From Cryobacterium soli (GTDB taxonomy: Bacteria; Actinomycetota; Actinomycetes; Actinomycetales; Microbacteriaceae): a stretch of 64,000 nucleotides of DNA. Numbering within the stretch: position 1 is the stretch's first letter; the number at the start of each line of letters is the position of its first letter. Shown in pieces: positions 35,470 to 46,127 of the stretch. The notes below the pieces were generated by a model. That model saw only the letters and a list, made by a program, of their open reading frames with translations. It made no database searches and was not told the DNA's origin. A program made the translations under genes and the position numbers. The stretch lies in contig NZ_CP030033.1 in NCBI RefSeq assembly GCF_003611035.1, forward strand, positions 682,001 through 746,000. The letters run 5' to 3'.

Positions 35470-35514
35470 CGGGCCAGCGTAAGCCGGATTTCCCCGCCCG
35501 GCCAGAGCGGCGCG

Positions 35515-38500
35515 TCAGCCGAGCGCCGGTTCCGCCTCCCGCGTCTGGGCCTGGGCCGGCTCGGGCGACACCGACTCTGGCGACATCAGCGGGGTGATGT
35601 AGGAGAAGCCAGTGGCGCTGTTCTTCGTCATCGAGAGCACCAGGTCCATGTACGGTTCGAGCGCGGTGACCTTGTCGAGCGGAGACCCCACGATCAGTTG
35701 GAACCCGAGCCCCTTCCACGCCGCGACGGCGCGGCCGGCGAACTCGGAGTCGGACTTCACGAACCCCTCGTCGAGGAACACGGGCGCGAACCTCGGCCGG
35801 GTGCGGCTCTCGTCGCCGAGCTGGAACCGCAGGGCGGCGCCGACCACGAAGGCCACCAGTTCCTGCGATTCGCCACCGCTCTTGCCGCCGAGCGACGAGT
35901 ACGTGCTCACTTCGACGCCGTCCGGCGTGGTGCGCACCGCGGTGATCTCCACGTGCCGGCGCACGTCCAACAGCAGGTCACGGTCGGACTCGCCCTTCAT
36001 CGCCGTCCGGCCGCCCGCGCGCGCGCCAGCCACGCCGTCCAGGTCGTCCGGCCGGCGGATCAGGTTCATGAAGGCCTGCAGCCGGGTGAACCGGCTCTCG
36101 GTCTGTTCGTCGGTGAATTCCTCGGTGGACCCGGACGAGAGCAGCTTGAGTTCCTTGCGGAACGCCGTGGCGTCGTCGCGGTGCAGACGGCGCAGCGAGA
36201 TCTGCAGCCGGTCCCGGCCTGCCCCGAACGGGAGGGTGGTGAGGATCTCGTTGATGGGCCGCAGTCGGTCCTCGATCTCCTCGATCGACGTGGTGAACGC
36301 GCCGACGAGGGGCACCAGGTCCTGGCCGCTCCAGGCGGAGAGGCGACGCTTCCATTCCTGCCGGCGCTCGTAGAGGCCCAGCGTGTACACGGCATCCAGG
36401 ATGTCGTTGTAGCTGGAGTACGATTCCATCCCCACGCCGATGTTCGGGTCTGGCCAGCGGCTCTGGAAGGTCTCGAAGATCCCGATCAGAGTGTCCCTGG
36501 CGTTGCGGGCGGTCTCGCGGTCCTGGCTCGACTGCTCGATGAGGCGCTCGCGCAGCCGCTTCACCCCGCCGGCGAAGCCGGCGAGATCGGCGCTGTCGGC
36601 GCCGAACGCGAACTGCGCGTCGAGGTGGGCGGAGTGCTCGTCGGTCAGGGTGACGGTCTCGTCGGCCTGGATGCGCTCCAGCCGCACGTTGACGATGTCC
36701 TGGCGGTCCACGATCGCGGCGTGCTCGTCGCCGAGCTCGGCGGCTGCCCGCTCGGTCTCGTGCTTGCGCTTCTGGGCATCCTCCAGCTGGCTCGACAGGC
36801 GCGCCTCCTCATCCTGCAACCCGCGCAGGACATCGCTGCCCGCGAGCAGGCGTTCCCGCTCGGCTTCCTTTGCGCCGATCCGGGCCTGGGCCCCGGCCAC
36901 GTCGATGGCCGCCCAGGCGGTGTCGATCAGGTGCTGGTGGGCATCCTTCAGCCGGCGGAGCGCCATGATGCGGCCCGCCATGGCGGAGGCCTGCTGGGCC
37001 AGGTCGTCGGCCCGCGCCTTGAGGGCGGCCAGCTCGTCGGTGATCTCGGCCAGGCGCACCCCGCTGGAGAAGCCGATGATGGAGCGCTGGTCTTTGTTCC
37101 AGCCGTGCGCGCCGCGCTTGCCATTGCGGATCTGCCCGCTCTGGGTGACCCGGGAACCGTCCCCGGCCAGCTCGGCCGGTCCGGCCACGCAGAGCGCGTC
37201 GATGGCGGGAGCCTGCACCCGGTCCTGCACCCAGCGGCTGAAGGGCGAGTCCTTGAAAACGAGCTTGCCGGAGACGTACCGCGGGTCGGGTCGCACCTCC
37301 TGGTGCGGGTGCAGGGCGACACCCTCGAAGTGGATGCGCACCGGGATATGCAGCGGGTCGATGGCCTCGCCGAGCGCGCGCAGACGGGTCTCGTCGACGA
37401 GCAGTACCCTCACGACCGACGAGAGGGTGACCTCGGCGGCCTGGCGCCAGGCGTCCTCCCCCGGCGCGATGTCGATGAGCTCGGCCACGAAGGGCAGTTC
37501 GTCGGCGGGGATGCCCGCGGCCTCGGCGATCATCAGGCGGGCGTTGTGCAGGTGCTGCGGCACCAGGCTGGCGCGGCCGGTGAGGAAGCCGTGCTCCTGC
37601 TTGAGGGTGCGGATCTTCTCCTCGATCGGGTAGGCGGTGCGCTGCAGGCCCACCCGCTCAAGGTCGAGCTCCTGCTCGGTGGCGGCGAAGCCGGCCACGA
37701 ACTCCTCGGCGCGCAGCTGGGCGGCGGCGAAGTCGTCGGCGGAATCGATGGTCGCGCCGACCAGGCTGATCCGGTCGTCGAACCGGGCCCGTTCAGCGGC
37801 CACGTCGTCGCGGCGGGCGGTGAGCACGTCGAGTTCGTTCTGCAGGCCGGCGAGGACGTCGCCGCCGTTGTCGCGCTGCTGGTGCTGCAGGTCGGCGACC
37901 CGGCCCTTCAGCTCGGTCTCGGCATCCCGGGCGGCGCTGAAGGCGGCCTGGTTCTCACGCCGGCGGGCGCGGTTGGTGTCGGCGGCCGCGTCGAGCAGGC
38001 CGTGCTCGGTGAGCAGCTGCCAGAGCACGAAGGGGGTGTCGCCCTCGCGGTGCACCCCGAACCGGTCGATCAGGTCGGCCTTCTCGGTGGCGGACTCGTA
38101 GTCCCGGTGCAGTTCGGGCAGGCGCTCGAGCACCTTGGCCTTCTGCGCCTCGGTGACCATGGCGCCGTAGGAGCGCTCGAGGTCTTCGAAGTGGTCGACC
38201 GCCTTGTCGGCCGCCGCGTAGGTGGCGGGCTCTTCGAGCACCATCGACTTGTAGAGACCGTCGACGGTCTTCACCTGTTGGCCGGCCTGGATGCGGGCGA
38301 GCAGGCGCAGCGCCTTACCGCCCTCGCCGTTGGCGCCGATGCCGAGCCGGGTGTAGAGGGTCTGGGAGAACGCGGCGTAGGTGTCGAACACGTCGAGGTC
38401 GCTGAACCGGTTCTTCAGGGCGCGCTTGTCGAAGCGGGCCTCGGTCACGTCGGCGAGGTCGCGCAGGTCGAGCCGGCCGTCGCGGGTGGCCATCTTCATC

Positions 38501-38976
38501 GTGACGTCGGCGAACTTCGTGGCTCCGCGCGGCACGAAGTACGCCCGCAGTACGGTGAAGCGGCGCTTGTTGTCGTCGATGAAGGTCATCGCGACGGCGC
38601 CCCAGGTGGCTTCGTCGGCGCCTCGGAGCACCTGGTCGTGCATCGCTCCGGTGTCGGCCTCCCGAGTGGAGTCGGTCTTGCCGCGCAGGTAGGTCATCAG
38701 GTTGCGCTGGTCGACGCTGCGGGCCCGGCCGGATCCGGCGTCGTTGGAGGCGCCGTTGAACGGGGTGTCCGAGGGCATCATCAAGGCCAGGTAGGCGTCG
38801 AGCAGACTGGACTTACCGGTTCCGGACGCGCCGGAGACCAGGGTGGCCGATGTGGCGAAGTCGACGGAGTGGTGGCCCTGGAAGCCGCCCCAGTTGACCA
38901 TCTGGAAGGACTCTGCGCGCCACTGGGTGGTTCCCTCGGTGGCGCCGTCCATGTGGAACAGCGGGGAATCGGTCAT
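35515..38976 (-). CDS. jetC: JetC / MksB: MukB-like SMC ATPase of a Wadjet-type condensin
   Basis: 1153 aa. SMC-like layout: N-terminal head with FHSVDFA region and Walker [10 protein letters not shown] (~49-57), long coiled coils flanking a hinge near residue 520-620, and a C-terminal head with [10 protein letters not shown] signature (~1025) and Walker B VFLDEGF (~1060). This is the ATPase of JetABCD/MksBEFG complexes, which extrude DNA and recognise small circular plasmids. ATG 38976 overlaps the JetB stop by 4 bp. The usual nuclease partner JetD is not downstream. Confidence 0.88.
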   Translation of the reverse strand: MTDSPLFHMDGATEGTTQWRAESFQMVNWGGFQGHHSVDFATSATLVSGASGTGKSSLLDAYLALMMPSDTPFNGASNDAGSGRARSVDQRNLMTYLRGKTDSTREADTGAMHDQVLRGADEATWGAVAMTFIDDNKRRFTVLRAYFVPRGATKFADVTMKMATRDGRLDLRDLADVTEARFDKRALKNRFSDLDVFDTYAAFSQTLYTRLGIGANGEGGKALRLLARIQAGQQVKTVDGLYKSMVLEEPATYAAADKAVDHFEDLERSYGAMVTEAQKAKVLERLPELHRDYESATEKADLIDRFGVHREGDTPFVLWQLLTEHGLLDAAADTNRARRRENQAAFSAARDAETELKGRVADLQHQQRDNGGDVLAGLQNELDVLTARRDDVAAERARFDDRISLVGATIDSADDFAAAQLRAEEFVAGFAATEQELDLERVGLQRTAYPIEEKIRTLKQEHGFLTGRASLVPQHLHNARLMIAEAAGIPADELPFVAELIDIAPGEDAWRQAAEVTLSSVVRVLLVDETRLRALGEAIDPLHIPVRIHFEGVALHPHQEVRPDPRYVSGKLVFKDSPFSRWVQDRVQAPAIDALCVAGPAELAGDGSRVTQSGQIRNGKRGAHGWNKDQRSIIGFSSGVRLAEITDELAALKARADDLAQQASAMAGRIMALRRLKDAHQHLIDTAWAAIDVAGAQARIGAKEAERERLLAGSDVLRGLQDEEARLSSQLEDAQKRKHETERAAAELGDEHAAIVDRQDIVNVRLERIQADETVTLTDEHSAHLDAQFAFGADSADLAGFAGGVKRLRERLIEQSSQDRETARNARDTLIGIFETFQSRWPDPNIGVGMESYSSYNDILDAVYTLGLYERRQEWKRRLSAWSGQDLVPLVGAFTTSIEEIEDRLRPINEILTTLPFGAGRDRLQISLRRLHRDDATAFRKELKLLSSGSTEEFTDEQTESRFTRLQAFMNLIRRPDDLDGVAGARAGGRTAMKGESDRDLLLDVRRHVEITAVRTTPDGVEVSTYSSLGGKSGGESQELVAFVVGAALRFQLGDESRTRPRFAPVFLDEGFVKSDSEFAGRAVAAWKGLGFQLIVGSPLDKVTALEPYMDLVLSMTKNSATGFSYITPLMSPESVSPEPAQAQTREAEPALG

Positions 38977-39797
38977 GAGACGGCCTCCAGGTCGGGGTCG
39001 GCAGCGGAGGCTTCGGTAGGTTCGGCAGGTTCGACGGACTCGTCGGTGTCCGTGTCGAGCTCGTCGGCGTGAGCGGTGCCGGCGGCGGGCAGTTCCCGGC
39101 CGTTCTGCTCGACCAGCCATTCCCACAGTTCGCCGAGCCGTTCGATGGGCAGCAGCACCTCGATCACGGCCGAGATGCGGAAGCGGTCGGGGTCGCTGGT
39201 CTTCAGCAGCACCCGGGCCTTGGCCAGGCTGTCCACGGCCGCGGCGGCCCGCCGGGCATCGCCGAACCGGTCCGTGGCGTGCTCGGGCCGGAAGTGCGCC
39301 ACGTTGTCGACCAGGTTCTCCCGGTCGACGATGACGATGTCGACGCCGCTGGCGCGTTCGCTGCGGAAACGCTGGCGCAGCAGCACCAAGAGGATGGTCT
39401 CCTCGCGCGTGTACGCCACGTCGTGCAGCAGGGTCGGGAACCTGTCGCCGCCCTCCCCCACGGCCTGGCGTTTGAAGGCCACCTCGTAGTGCAGGTCCAC
39501 GTGCAGATCGAGGAACAGGTCGTTCAGCCGCGACTTGAGCAGGGACTGGGAGGCGAGCAGGGTGCGCCATTCGGCGGGCTGCAGCGCCGCGGAGATATAG
39601 CGGTGCTTGAGCAGCAGCACGAGAGTGCGGCGCTGCTCCACCGTGAGGCCGCCCTCGTCGCCCTCGAACAGCGAGAAGCTCTCGGAGCCGTCGTCATCGG
39701 CCGCGGGCTGGCCGGTGCTGTCGCCGTCCGGGTCGGTCACGTCGCTCGGGTCGCTGGGGTCGGCCAGGTCGGCCAGGTCGGTCACGTCGTCAGTCAT
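38973..39797 (-). CDS. jetB: JetB / MksE: DUF4194 kite-like subunit
   Basis: 274 aa from ATG 39797 (an upstream ATG at 39809 has no Shine-Dalgarno). Acidic, disordered N-terminus (Asp-rich to ~residue 55), then winged-helix segments [37 protein letters not shown] and [14 protein letters not shown], typical of DUF4194, the MukE-like subunit that bridges kleisin and SMC heads. An acidic C-terminal tail follows. The start overlaps the jetA stop by 8 bp and the stop overlaps jetC by 4 bp, so the three are coupled. Confidence 0.88.
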   Translation of the reverse strand: MTDDVTDLADLADPSDPSDVTDPDGDSTGQPAADDDGSESFSLFEGDEGGLTVEQRRTLVLLLKHRYISAALQPAEWRTLLASQSLLKSRLNDLFLDLHVDLHYEVAFKRQAVGEGGDRFPTLLHDVAYTREETILLVLLRQRFRSERASGVDIVIVDRENLVDNVAHFRPEHATDRFGDARRAAAAVDSLAKARVLLKTSDPDRFRISAVIEVLLPIERLGELWEWLVEQNGRELPAAGTAHADELDTDTDESVEPAEPTEASAADPDLEAVS

Positions 39798-41304
39798 GAT
39801 CAGGTCCATAGTTCAGGGCGGCCAGGGCCGCGGTGTCGTCGTCGGTGAGCGTGATGCGGGGCACCCGGAAGGTGCGCCGGGTGCCGTCGGGCCGCACGGT
39901 GTCGAAGTCCTCGGTCGGGGCGTCCGCGCCATCCGTGTGTCGCACGGCGTCGACCTGGGTGGCGATCTGCATCAGCCCCAGGATCTCGACCGGGCGGCGC
40001 ATGGCCGGCTCCAGGCTGTTGAAGGCGTCGCCCACGGACGCGGCACCCCGCTCGGTGAACGCCGTCACCATGGCGTCCCGCAGTTCCTCGAGCAGCGGGC
40101 CACCCTGGGTACGCATGGCGTCGAGGCTCGGCGGTTCGGGGGCGAACGCCGACACGTCCTCGAGGGGCGGCGGCGCCTTGTGCGCGCCGGGGTCGTAGAA
40201 GCGTTCGCGCAGGTGCTCGAGTTCGAGGGTGCCCGGCATGAGTTCGGCGGTCACCGTCGACCGCGGGCCGGCGGTGTGCATCCACACGGCGAGTTCCTTG
40301 TTGATCTCGCGCAGCAGGCGCTCGAGTTCGCGGTCCTTGACCACGTCGTGGTTCACGATGTGCTCGCGCAGCGTCGTGGTCAGGCCGTTCCGTTGGGTGA
40401 GCACATCGTCGACGCCCTTGCGGATGAGGCTCACTGTGCCCATGAAGCTGCGCCGGTCCGCGGCGCTCAGTTCGAGCGCGAACGGGTGCAGCAGGATCGA
40501 CTCGAGGTCGTTCTTGAGTTCGGACAGCAGGGCATCGTTGCGCAGCAGCACGAAGGCGCCTTCGAAGGCGCGTCCCTCAGCGGTCGACGACATCAGCGCA
40601 TCCGTCTTGGACAGGTACTCGTCGAGGACCTCGCTGATCGGGCGTTCCTCAGCGCGGAAGTCGTTGACGATCTGCCGGTGCATGCCGGCGACGGATTCCT
40701 CGACACGCTTGAAGTCGCTGGGCAGCTGGGTGATCAGGTCGATGAGGTTGGCGTAGCCCTCGTGCATCTGATCGTTCGAGGCCGCGGCGATCTCGCCGCC
40801 GGCGGCTAAGCGGTCCCGTTCGGCGGCCTTCTCCGCGATCTCCAGGTCGAGCCGGCGGATGCGTTCGTCGCGGTCGGGGTTGGCCTGGGTGGCGCGGTGG
40901 CGCACGGTGTCGACGATGGTGGTGAGGCGGGATTCGCTGATCAGCGCCCGGTCGCGGGAGAGCCCGTCGACCAGGAGCAGGGCCTCGAGGGCGTGCGACG
41001 TGAGCGAGTACTGCTCCTCGTCGTCCTCCCCGGTCTCCCGGTAGAGCCACTGGTCGTTCATCCACTGCACGCAGAGCGCTCGGCCGTTCTTGCCCGGCAC
41101 CTCGCTGCCGATGGAGCGGAGGTCGGCCAGGTAGGCGTCCACCTGGGTGTGCAGGCGGTCGGCTTGCACGCTGCGGCGGTCGCGGCTGAACGAGGCCTTG
41201 AACACGGCGAGCACGAACGGCGCCCATTTGCGGTCGAGCAGGCGCAGGGTGGGCCGGTCGAAGGCTTCGCGTACCCGCGCCAATTCACCCGCAATGTCAC
41301 TCAC
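39790..41304 (-). CDS. jetA: JetA / MksF: DUF3375 kleisin-like subunit
   Basis: 504 aa. N-terminal helical domain ([25 protein letters not shown], typical of DUF3375), central coiled region ([17 protein letters not shown]), and a C-terminal winged-helix part ([20 protein letters not shown], then [18 protein letters not shown]). DUF3375 proteins are the MukF-like kleisin of Wadjet/Mks condensins. GTG 41304 has AAAGGA ~10 bp upstream. First gene of the jetA-jetB-jetC operon. Confidence 0.88.
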   Translation of the reverse strand: MSDIAGELARVREAFDRPTLRLLDRKWAPFVLAVFKASFSRDRRSVQADRLHTQVDAYLADLRSIGSEVPGKNGRALCVQWMNDQWLYRETGEDDEEQYSLTSHALEALLLVDGLSRDRALISESRLTTIVDTVRHRATQANPDRDERIRRLDLEIAEKAAERDRLAAGGEIAAASNDQMHEGYANLIDLITQLPSDFKRVEESVAGMHRQIVNDFRAEERPISEVLDEYLSKTDALMSSTAEGRAFEGAFVLLRNDALLSELKNDLESILLHPFALELSAADRRSFMGTVSLIRKGVDDVLTQRNGLTTTLREHIVNHDVVKDRELERLLREINKELAVWMHTAGPRSTVTAELMPGTLELEHLRERFYDPGAHKAPPPLEDVSAFAPEPPSLDAMRTQGGPLLEELRDAMVTAFTERGAASVGDAFNSLEPAMRRPVEILGLMQIATQVDAVRHTDGADAPTEDFDTVRPDGTRRTFRVPRITLTDDDTAALAALNYGPDHD

Positions 41305-41436
41305 TCGCGCACGTTCCTTTCTCGACGACCCGCTCAGGGCCTCCTCAACCGTAGTCGCCCGAACGCCGCGCTCCGGGCGGCCGGCGTCAGCCTGTGCAGA
41401 CGGCCGGGCGGGTCGGCCCGGCGGGGACTCGGACCT

Positions 41437-42018
41437 CTAGTAGTCGCTGGGCCCGTTTCCCGCGGCTTCGTCGGCTCGGAGCTTCAGCAGCGCGAGGTCG
41501 ACGAGCAGGAACATTTCGGTGCGTTCGGCGCGGTGCCGCTGGTAGTCCGGGTCGCGCGGATCGATCGAGAGGCGCATCAGCCGGGTGTGCATGGCGTCCT
41601 GGATCTCGTCGCTGGCCAGGTTCTGCGCGTCACTCACGATCCGTGACACGTGCTCCTCGTCGTCGGCCACGGCGGTGAGGGCCACCGCCAGCAGCTTGTG
41701 CACCCGGCGGCGCAGCTTGAGCTGGCGGATGTCGGTGAGCTGGTCCTGGCTGAGGTCGACCCGCCAGGTCATCGAGGTGAGCTGTTTGCGCTGGCGACGC
41801 ACCCGTTCGGCGGAATCCAGGTTCTCCCGGGCGAGTGCGAGGAGTTCCCGGCGGGTGGTGTCGGCGAACCTGTCCAGGTCGTAGTCGGCGTGCTCGGCGA
41901 TTCCGGCCACGATGATGTCGTTCTTCACCGCCATCCGCACGGCAGACAGCGCGATGAGCAATCCCTCGTCGACGATGCGCGAGATCGGCGCACGGCCGTG
42001 CCTCGTCGCATCCGTCAC
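41437..42018 (-). CDS. Uncharacterised helical protein (some homologs named 'asparagine synthase')
   Basis: 193 aa from GTG 42018. Mostly alpha-helical, with basic and acidic heptads (RELLALARENLDSAERVRRQ, LKLRRRVHKLLAVALTAV) and a C-terminal FLLVDLALLKLRADEA. It resembles a small actinobacterial family I have seen mislabelled asparagine synthase; no synthetase motif is visible. It lies 132 bp upstream of jetA on the same strand and could be the first gene of that operon, but nothing else links it to the condensin. Confidence 0.6.
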   Translation of the reverse strand: MTDATRHGRAPISRIVDEGLLIALSAVRMAVKNDIIVAGIAEHADYDLDRFADTTRRELLALARENLDSAERVRRQRKQLTSMTWRVDLSQDQLTDIRQLKLRRRVHKLLAVALTAVADDEEHVSRIVSDAQNLASDEIQDAMHTRLMRLSIDPRDPDYQRHRAERTEMFLLVDLALLKLRADEAAGNGPSDY

Positions 42019-42045
42019 ATTCTCATTTTACGGTGCCGTGACCTG

Positions 42046-42074
42046 AGCCCCGAAAACCTCGGATTTCTGGGGCT
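42046..42074. repeat. GCCCCGAAA-type hairpin between divergent genes
   Basis: AGCCCCGAAA and TTTCTGGGGCT arms with one bulged T, matching the hairpin at 2973-2999 in arms and in flanking sequence (CACGGTTCGCG there, CACAGCTCGCG here). It lies between divergent genes, so it cannot be a terminator for either neighbour. Confidence 0.55.
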
Positions 42075-42107
42075 TATGGCACAGCTCGCGGGAGGAGGAG
42101 GGCCACC

Positions 42108-42113
42108 TAGACT
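42108..42113 (+). promoter_or_regulatory. Predicted -10 hexamer of leaderless gene at 42120
   Basis: TAGACT lies 6 bp before ATG 42120. GGAGGAGGAGG at 42091-42101 is upstream of the hexamer, so it is not a Shine-Dalgarno of this gene. Confidence 0.45.
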
Positions 42114-42119
42114 GCGGCC

Positions 42120-45100
42120 ATGGGGAAAATCTGGAACGATGCTGCCATCCGGTACCTGCAGGACCAGCGGATCTGTCCCCGATGTGATGTGCGCTTGACC
42201 GAGGAATGGTGCCCGGGGTGCGGGGCCGATCTGTCCGGCGGACTCGGTGGCGAGCTGGCCTCGTCGGCCGGACGGGTGGTCAAGGCCCTGCGTGGGAGGG
42301 ACCGCCTGATCGAGCGGATACCGACGATGTGGCCGGCGGACCATGTCGCGGCCGGGGCGGCCCCGACGGGCACCGCACCGGTGGGCGCACTTTCGGCGGG
42401 AAGGGCACCGGCGGCCATGACGCCGGCGGGCGCATCCACGGTGGTCGCTTTCCACCCGCACGAGTCCGCGCAGCAGAAGCGAACCGCGGGAGCTGCCGCG
42501 GGCGGTCCAGCGGGCGTTTCGGCAGCGGTGGCCCCGGCCCCACCGGAGGCGGGCGCCCAGATCAGCGTGCAGTCGGTGCTCGCCTTCGCCGGCGCCGCGC
42601 TGCTCGCCGTGGCCGCCCTGGTGTTCACGTTCCTCAATCCCGACCTCACGAGCTTCGCCGTGCGCACAAGCATCACTGGAGCGGTCACGGTGGTCTTCCT
42701 CGGCGGGGCCTGGTTGTTCGCCGCACGCGGTCTGCGCTTCTCGGCCGAGTCGGTGGCCGCCCTGGGGGTGGTGTTCGTCGGTCTGGACGTGTGGGCGTTC
42801 ACTCAGCTGGCGCCGTCCGGCGTGAGCGGCTGGACCTATGCCGCTCTCGGCACACTGGTTGGCTCTGCAGTGCTGTTCGGGCTGGGCGCCCGCTCCGGTG
42901 TGCGGGTCTGGTTGTGGGCCGCTGTGGTGGGTCTGGCCCTCTCGCCAGGGCTCCTCGGCAGCGGGGGTACCGCCTGGGGCGCCATCCTCGGCTGCCTGGG
43001 TGTGGCCGTTGTCGCGCTTGTTCTGCACCCCGTGCTCTCGCGCCTGTCCCCGGGGCTGGGCTCCACCCTGGGGGTGGAGCGGTACACGGCCACCGCTCTG
43101 CAGGCTGCCGCCGTGCTCGCCGCCGTGCTGCAACTGCTCCTGCATCTGATCAGCTCGACCACCGCCGACATCGTCGGGTACGCAGGCATCCTGGCCGTGT
43201 TGGCCGTGGTGGCAGCTCTCGGCAGCCGCAACGGCCTGCCGCGCCAGTGGAGCTTCGTCGCGGGCGCGTTCGCAGTGGCCGCGGTGGCCATCCTTCCCGT
43301 GGCCGTGTCGTTCGCAGATTCGGCCTGGTACCTGGCACTGATGCCGGTGGCGGGCGGGATCGCCGTGGTGGGGCTGGCCGCGCTGCCTTCGAGCCCGGCC
43401 GCCAGCCGCACCGCCGTGGGCGCCGGCGCCGTCACGGTGCTGGTCCTTGCCGCAACCCCGGCTCTGGTGACCGCGATCGTGCAACTCTGCGGAGCGCTGT
43501 CCGCTCCCCTGCGCTGGGCCGGATCCGGCTCGGGCGGCTATCCGGGCGGCACCTCGTCCGACGCGGGTGGCGGCGCCGCGCTGATCGCCCAGAACATCGG
43601 CCTGGCCTCGATCGTGGCGTTGGCCGCCCTCGCGGGCACGGCCTGGGCCGTCGCAATGGTGAGCCGCGGAACGGTTCCACCGACACCACTCGGAACCAGA
43701 GATTTCGACGCCGCCGAGCCGCCGGTGTCGTCCGGACTGTCGGCACCGAACCACCTCGCGGTGTGGCTGGGTGTCTTCACACTCCTCACCATCACCGGAT
43801 GGGCCGGCTTGTCCGTCACCGGTCAGGCCGTGGTGGGACTGGTCCTCACCGCGTCGCTCGTCGCTGGTCTGTTGTTCGTTCCCGCGCTTGCCTCTGCACA
43901 CCCGGCCGTGACGCGAGCGGTGGGCACCGGAGCACATCTCCTGCTCGTGCTGGCGGCGATCACCGGATGGTTGCAGCAGTCGACCACCGTCTGGGTGGGC
44001 GCGGCCGCGGTGCTCGCCCTCGCCGCGCTCGCCCGTACCGTGCCGGCACGGTGGCGCCCGCTGTACCTGGCGGTCGGTTACGGGTACGCGCTGGTCGTCG
44101 TGGGCACCGCCCTGACGATCGTGGGGGTCGACGCCATCGCCGTGCTCTGCCTCACCACCACGCTCGGCCTGCTCTGCGCACTCGCGGCCACACTCACCGC
44201 TTGGCTCACCCCGCGCAGCTGGTACGCCGTTCTCCTGGTGAGCGCGGTGCCGTTTGTCGCCGGTGTCGTCGCAGTGCTCCTGGTGCGCAGCGGTTGGACG
44301 GCGCTGTCCACCGGTGTGGCCTTTGCTCTCGCCCTGACCCTGATGACCGTGCGTCGGCCGGGCATGACCGTGGTCCTGCGCTCGTTCGCGGCGGCCATGC
44401 TGGTGCCCTCGCTCGCGGTGGTGGTGGTCTGCCTCGGCGCTCAGTTGCTGGCCACAAGTGGGTCGCCGGTGGTCTTGCCGCTCATCGCGCTCCTCGTGGC
44501 GGGCACGTTCGCCTCCACAGGTCCGATCGCCCAGGCTCTGGAGAACCACGGTCTGGCCGCTCTCGAAGCGGATGTCTGCCGTCGCTGGATCGAGGCATCC
44601 GCCGCGGTGACGGGCGTGCTGGCGGTGCTTCTCGCTCTGGTTCGCACCGCAGCCGGACTATCGACCACGGTTCTGGTCCTCGTGGTCCTCGGCGTGGGGG
44701 CTGCCGTCAACGCGCTCCGGACCGGACGCCGGCTGGCCTGGTGGGCGGCCGGCGCAAGCTGGACCGGCGCTCTCTGGTGCGTCTGGGCCATCCGCGGCAT
44801 CGAGGTGATCGAACCCTACGTGCTGCCGCCGGCCCTCGCTATGGTCGTCGTCGGCGCGATCCTGGTCGCCAGGGGCCGGCCGGGTCAGACGCTCGCTGCC
44901 ACCGGTCTCGCGCTCGCCGTGGTGCCCAGCCTGGCGGTGCTCGTCACCAACGGATCCGCCGGGTTCGGGGCCGTGCGGCTCGATTCCGTGCGGTTCGGAG
45001 TGGCGCAGTTCGCGCTGGTCGTTCCGTGGCGGGCCTACGGACTCCTCGCCGCCGCGTTGCTGCTCGTGCTGATCGGAGCCGCCATCGCCAGGGCCGCCGC

Positions 45101-46094
45101 GAGAGCGCCGGGTGCTGTCACGGCTGCGGCCGGCCTTCGCAGCCTGCTCGGCTCCGTGGCCGTGGTGGCCACCCTGGCGGCGGCGGCAGGTGCCGCCCAG
45201 GCCATGCGCTGGGGTCTCGGCCTGGATCTTCTGGCCGGCAGCCGGACGACCGGCGTCATGCTGCCCGTGCTGGCCGTCAGCGCGGCCGCCACGCTGCTCG
45301 CGGCATTGGCCGGAGCACTCCCCGGCGGTGACACGTCGTCCACGGGGGCGGTGCCTGGCGACGCTGCATCCCGCGTCACCGCACCGTCGCGGTGGCGATT
45401 CGCCGCGGCCACGGCGTTCCTGGTGGCCGGACCGATCACGGCCATCCGCTCTGACGCCTTCTCGATCGGCACCCTGACGCTGCTCATGGTCGCCCTGCTC
45501 GGCTTCATGCTCGTTGTCGCGGCGCGGGCCCGCCGCACAGCGACGTCCCTGCCTCCGGTCTGGTTCCTGTTCCTGCTCGCCTGGTGCGCGGCCGTGGCGG
45601 GTTGGAGCGAACGGGAGCTGCGCGTCGAGGCCTTCTCGCTGCCGCTCGGACTGGCGCTGCTCGGCGCCGGCATCATCGGGATCCGCTCGGGTGCCCGGGT
45701 CGCCTCCGCGACCCTCGGATCATGGCCGAGAGGTTTCACCGGCTCGTGGCGGCTGTTGGCGCCCGGCATCATCGTCACGTTCCTGCCGTCGGTGCTGGCC
45801 ACCGGCACCGACCCGCAGACCTGGCGGGCCATCCTTGTGATGTCCCTCGCCCTCACAGCGATCTTGATCGGCTCGACCCGACGCCTCGCCGCGCCGTTCC
45901 TGATCAGCCTGGCCGTGCTGCCCATCGAGGTGATCGTGGTGTTCACCGTGCAGATCGGGCAGACGATCAACCCGCTGCTGTGGTGGATCACCCTGGCCAC
46001 CATCGGCGCGGTCATGCTCGTGATCGCCATCACCTCCGAGAGGAAGGGTGCAGCGGCCGGTGGGCTCTCGGCCCGCCTCCGCGACCTCACCTGA
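42120..46094 (+). CDS. Giant polytopic membrane protein with N-terminal zinc ribbon (SCO7613-like)
   Basis: 1324 aa. The N-terminus has a zinc ribbon, CPRC-x9-CPGC (residues ~19-35), then a Gly/Ala/Pro-rich linker, followed from ~150 to the end by about 30 predicted membrane helices, many with Ala/Val/Gly-rich packing. It resembles Streptomyces membrane proteins of the SCO7613 family, whose role is unknown. No catalytic motif can be seen. The fully hydrophobic body argues for a transporter or scaffold; that is inference. Leaderless-type promoter upstream; it ends 33 bp before the convergent flavoprotein gene. Confidence 0.75.
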   Translation: MGKIWNDAAIRYLQDQRICPRCDVRLTEEWCPGCGADLSGGLGGELASSAGRVVKALRGRDRLIERIPTMWPADHVAAGAAPTGTAPVGALSAGRAPAAMTPAGASTVVAFHPHESAQQKRTAGAAAGGPAGVSAAVAPAPPEAGAQISVQSVLAFAGAALLAVAALVFTFLNPDLTSFAVRTSITGAVTVVFLGGAWLFAARGLRFSAESVAALGVVFVGLDVWAFTQLAPSGVSGWTYAALGTLVGSAVLFGLGARSGVRVWLWAAVVGLALSPGLLGSGGTAWGAILGCLGVAVVALVLHPVLSRLSPGLGSTLGVERYTATALQAAAVLAAVLQLLLHLISSTTADIVGYAGILAVLAVVAALGSRNGLPRQWSFVAGAFAVAAVAILPVAVSFADSAWYLALMPVAGGIAVVGLAALPSSPAASRTAVGAGAVTVLVLAATPALVTAIVQLCGALSAPLRWAGSGSGGYPGGTSSDAGGGAALIAQNIGLASIVALAALAGTAWAVAMVSRGTVPPTPLGTRDFDAAEPPVSSGLSAPNHLAVWLGVFTLLTITGWAGLSVTGQAVVGLVLTASLVAGLLFVPALASAHPAVTRAVGTGAHLLLVLAAITGWLQQSTTVWVGAAAVLALAALARTVPARWRPLYLAVGYGYALVVVGTALTIVGVDAIAVLCLTTTLGLLCALAATLTAWLTPRSWYAVLLVSAVPFVAGVVAVLLVRSGWTALSTGVAFALALTLMTVRRPGMTVVLRSFAAAMLVPSLAVVVVCLGAQLLATSGSPVVLPLIALLVAGTFASTGPIAQALENHGLAALEADVCRRWIEASAAVTGVLAVLLALVRTAAGLSTTVLVLVVLGVGAAVNALRTGRRLAWWAAGASWTGALWCVWAIRGIEVIEPYVLPPALAMVVVGAILVARGRPGQTLAATGLALAVVPSLAVLVTNGSAGFGAVRLDSVRFGVAQFALVVPWRAYGLLAAALLLVLIGAAIARAAARAPGAVTAAAGLRSLLGSVAVVATLAAAAGAAQAMRWGLGLDLLAGSRTTGVMLPVLAVSAAATLLAALAGALPGGDTSSTGAVPGDAASRVTAPSRWRFAAATAFLVAGPITAIRSDAFSIGTLTLLMVALLGFMLVVAARARRTATSLPPVWFLFLLAWCAAVAGWSERELRVEAFSLPLGLALLGAGIIGIRSGARVASATLGSWPRGFTGSWRLLAPGIIVTFLPSVLATGTDPQTWRAILVMSLALTAILIGSTRRLAAPFLISLAVLPIEVIVVFTVQIGQTINPLLWWITLATIGAVMLVIAITSERKGAAAGGLSARLRDLT

Positions 46095-46127
46095 GGGCGA
46101 CGGCGAGCGGGCGGGCCGGGCCGCGGC

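Noticed and set aside
34498..39072. 1524-aa open frame on the plus strand
   Set aside because: It is antisense to the JetC/hydrolase genes, whose proteins show clear motifs; the plus-strand peptide is an Arg/Gly/Val-rich shadow of high-GC codon usage.
41437..42018. JetD nuclease candidate
   Set aside because: Only 193 aa, all-helical, with no Toprim or DUF2220 motif.
42015..44549. 844-aa minus-strand open frame
   Set aside because: Gln/His/Gly-rich antisense shadow of the 1324-aa membrane protein.
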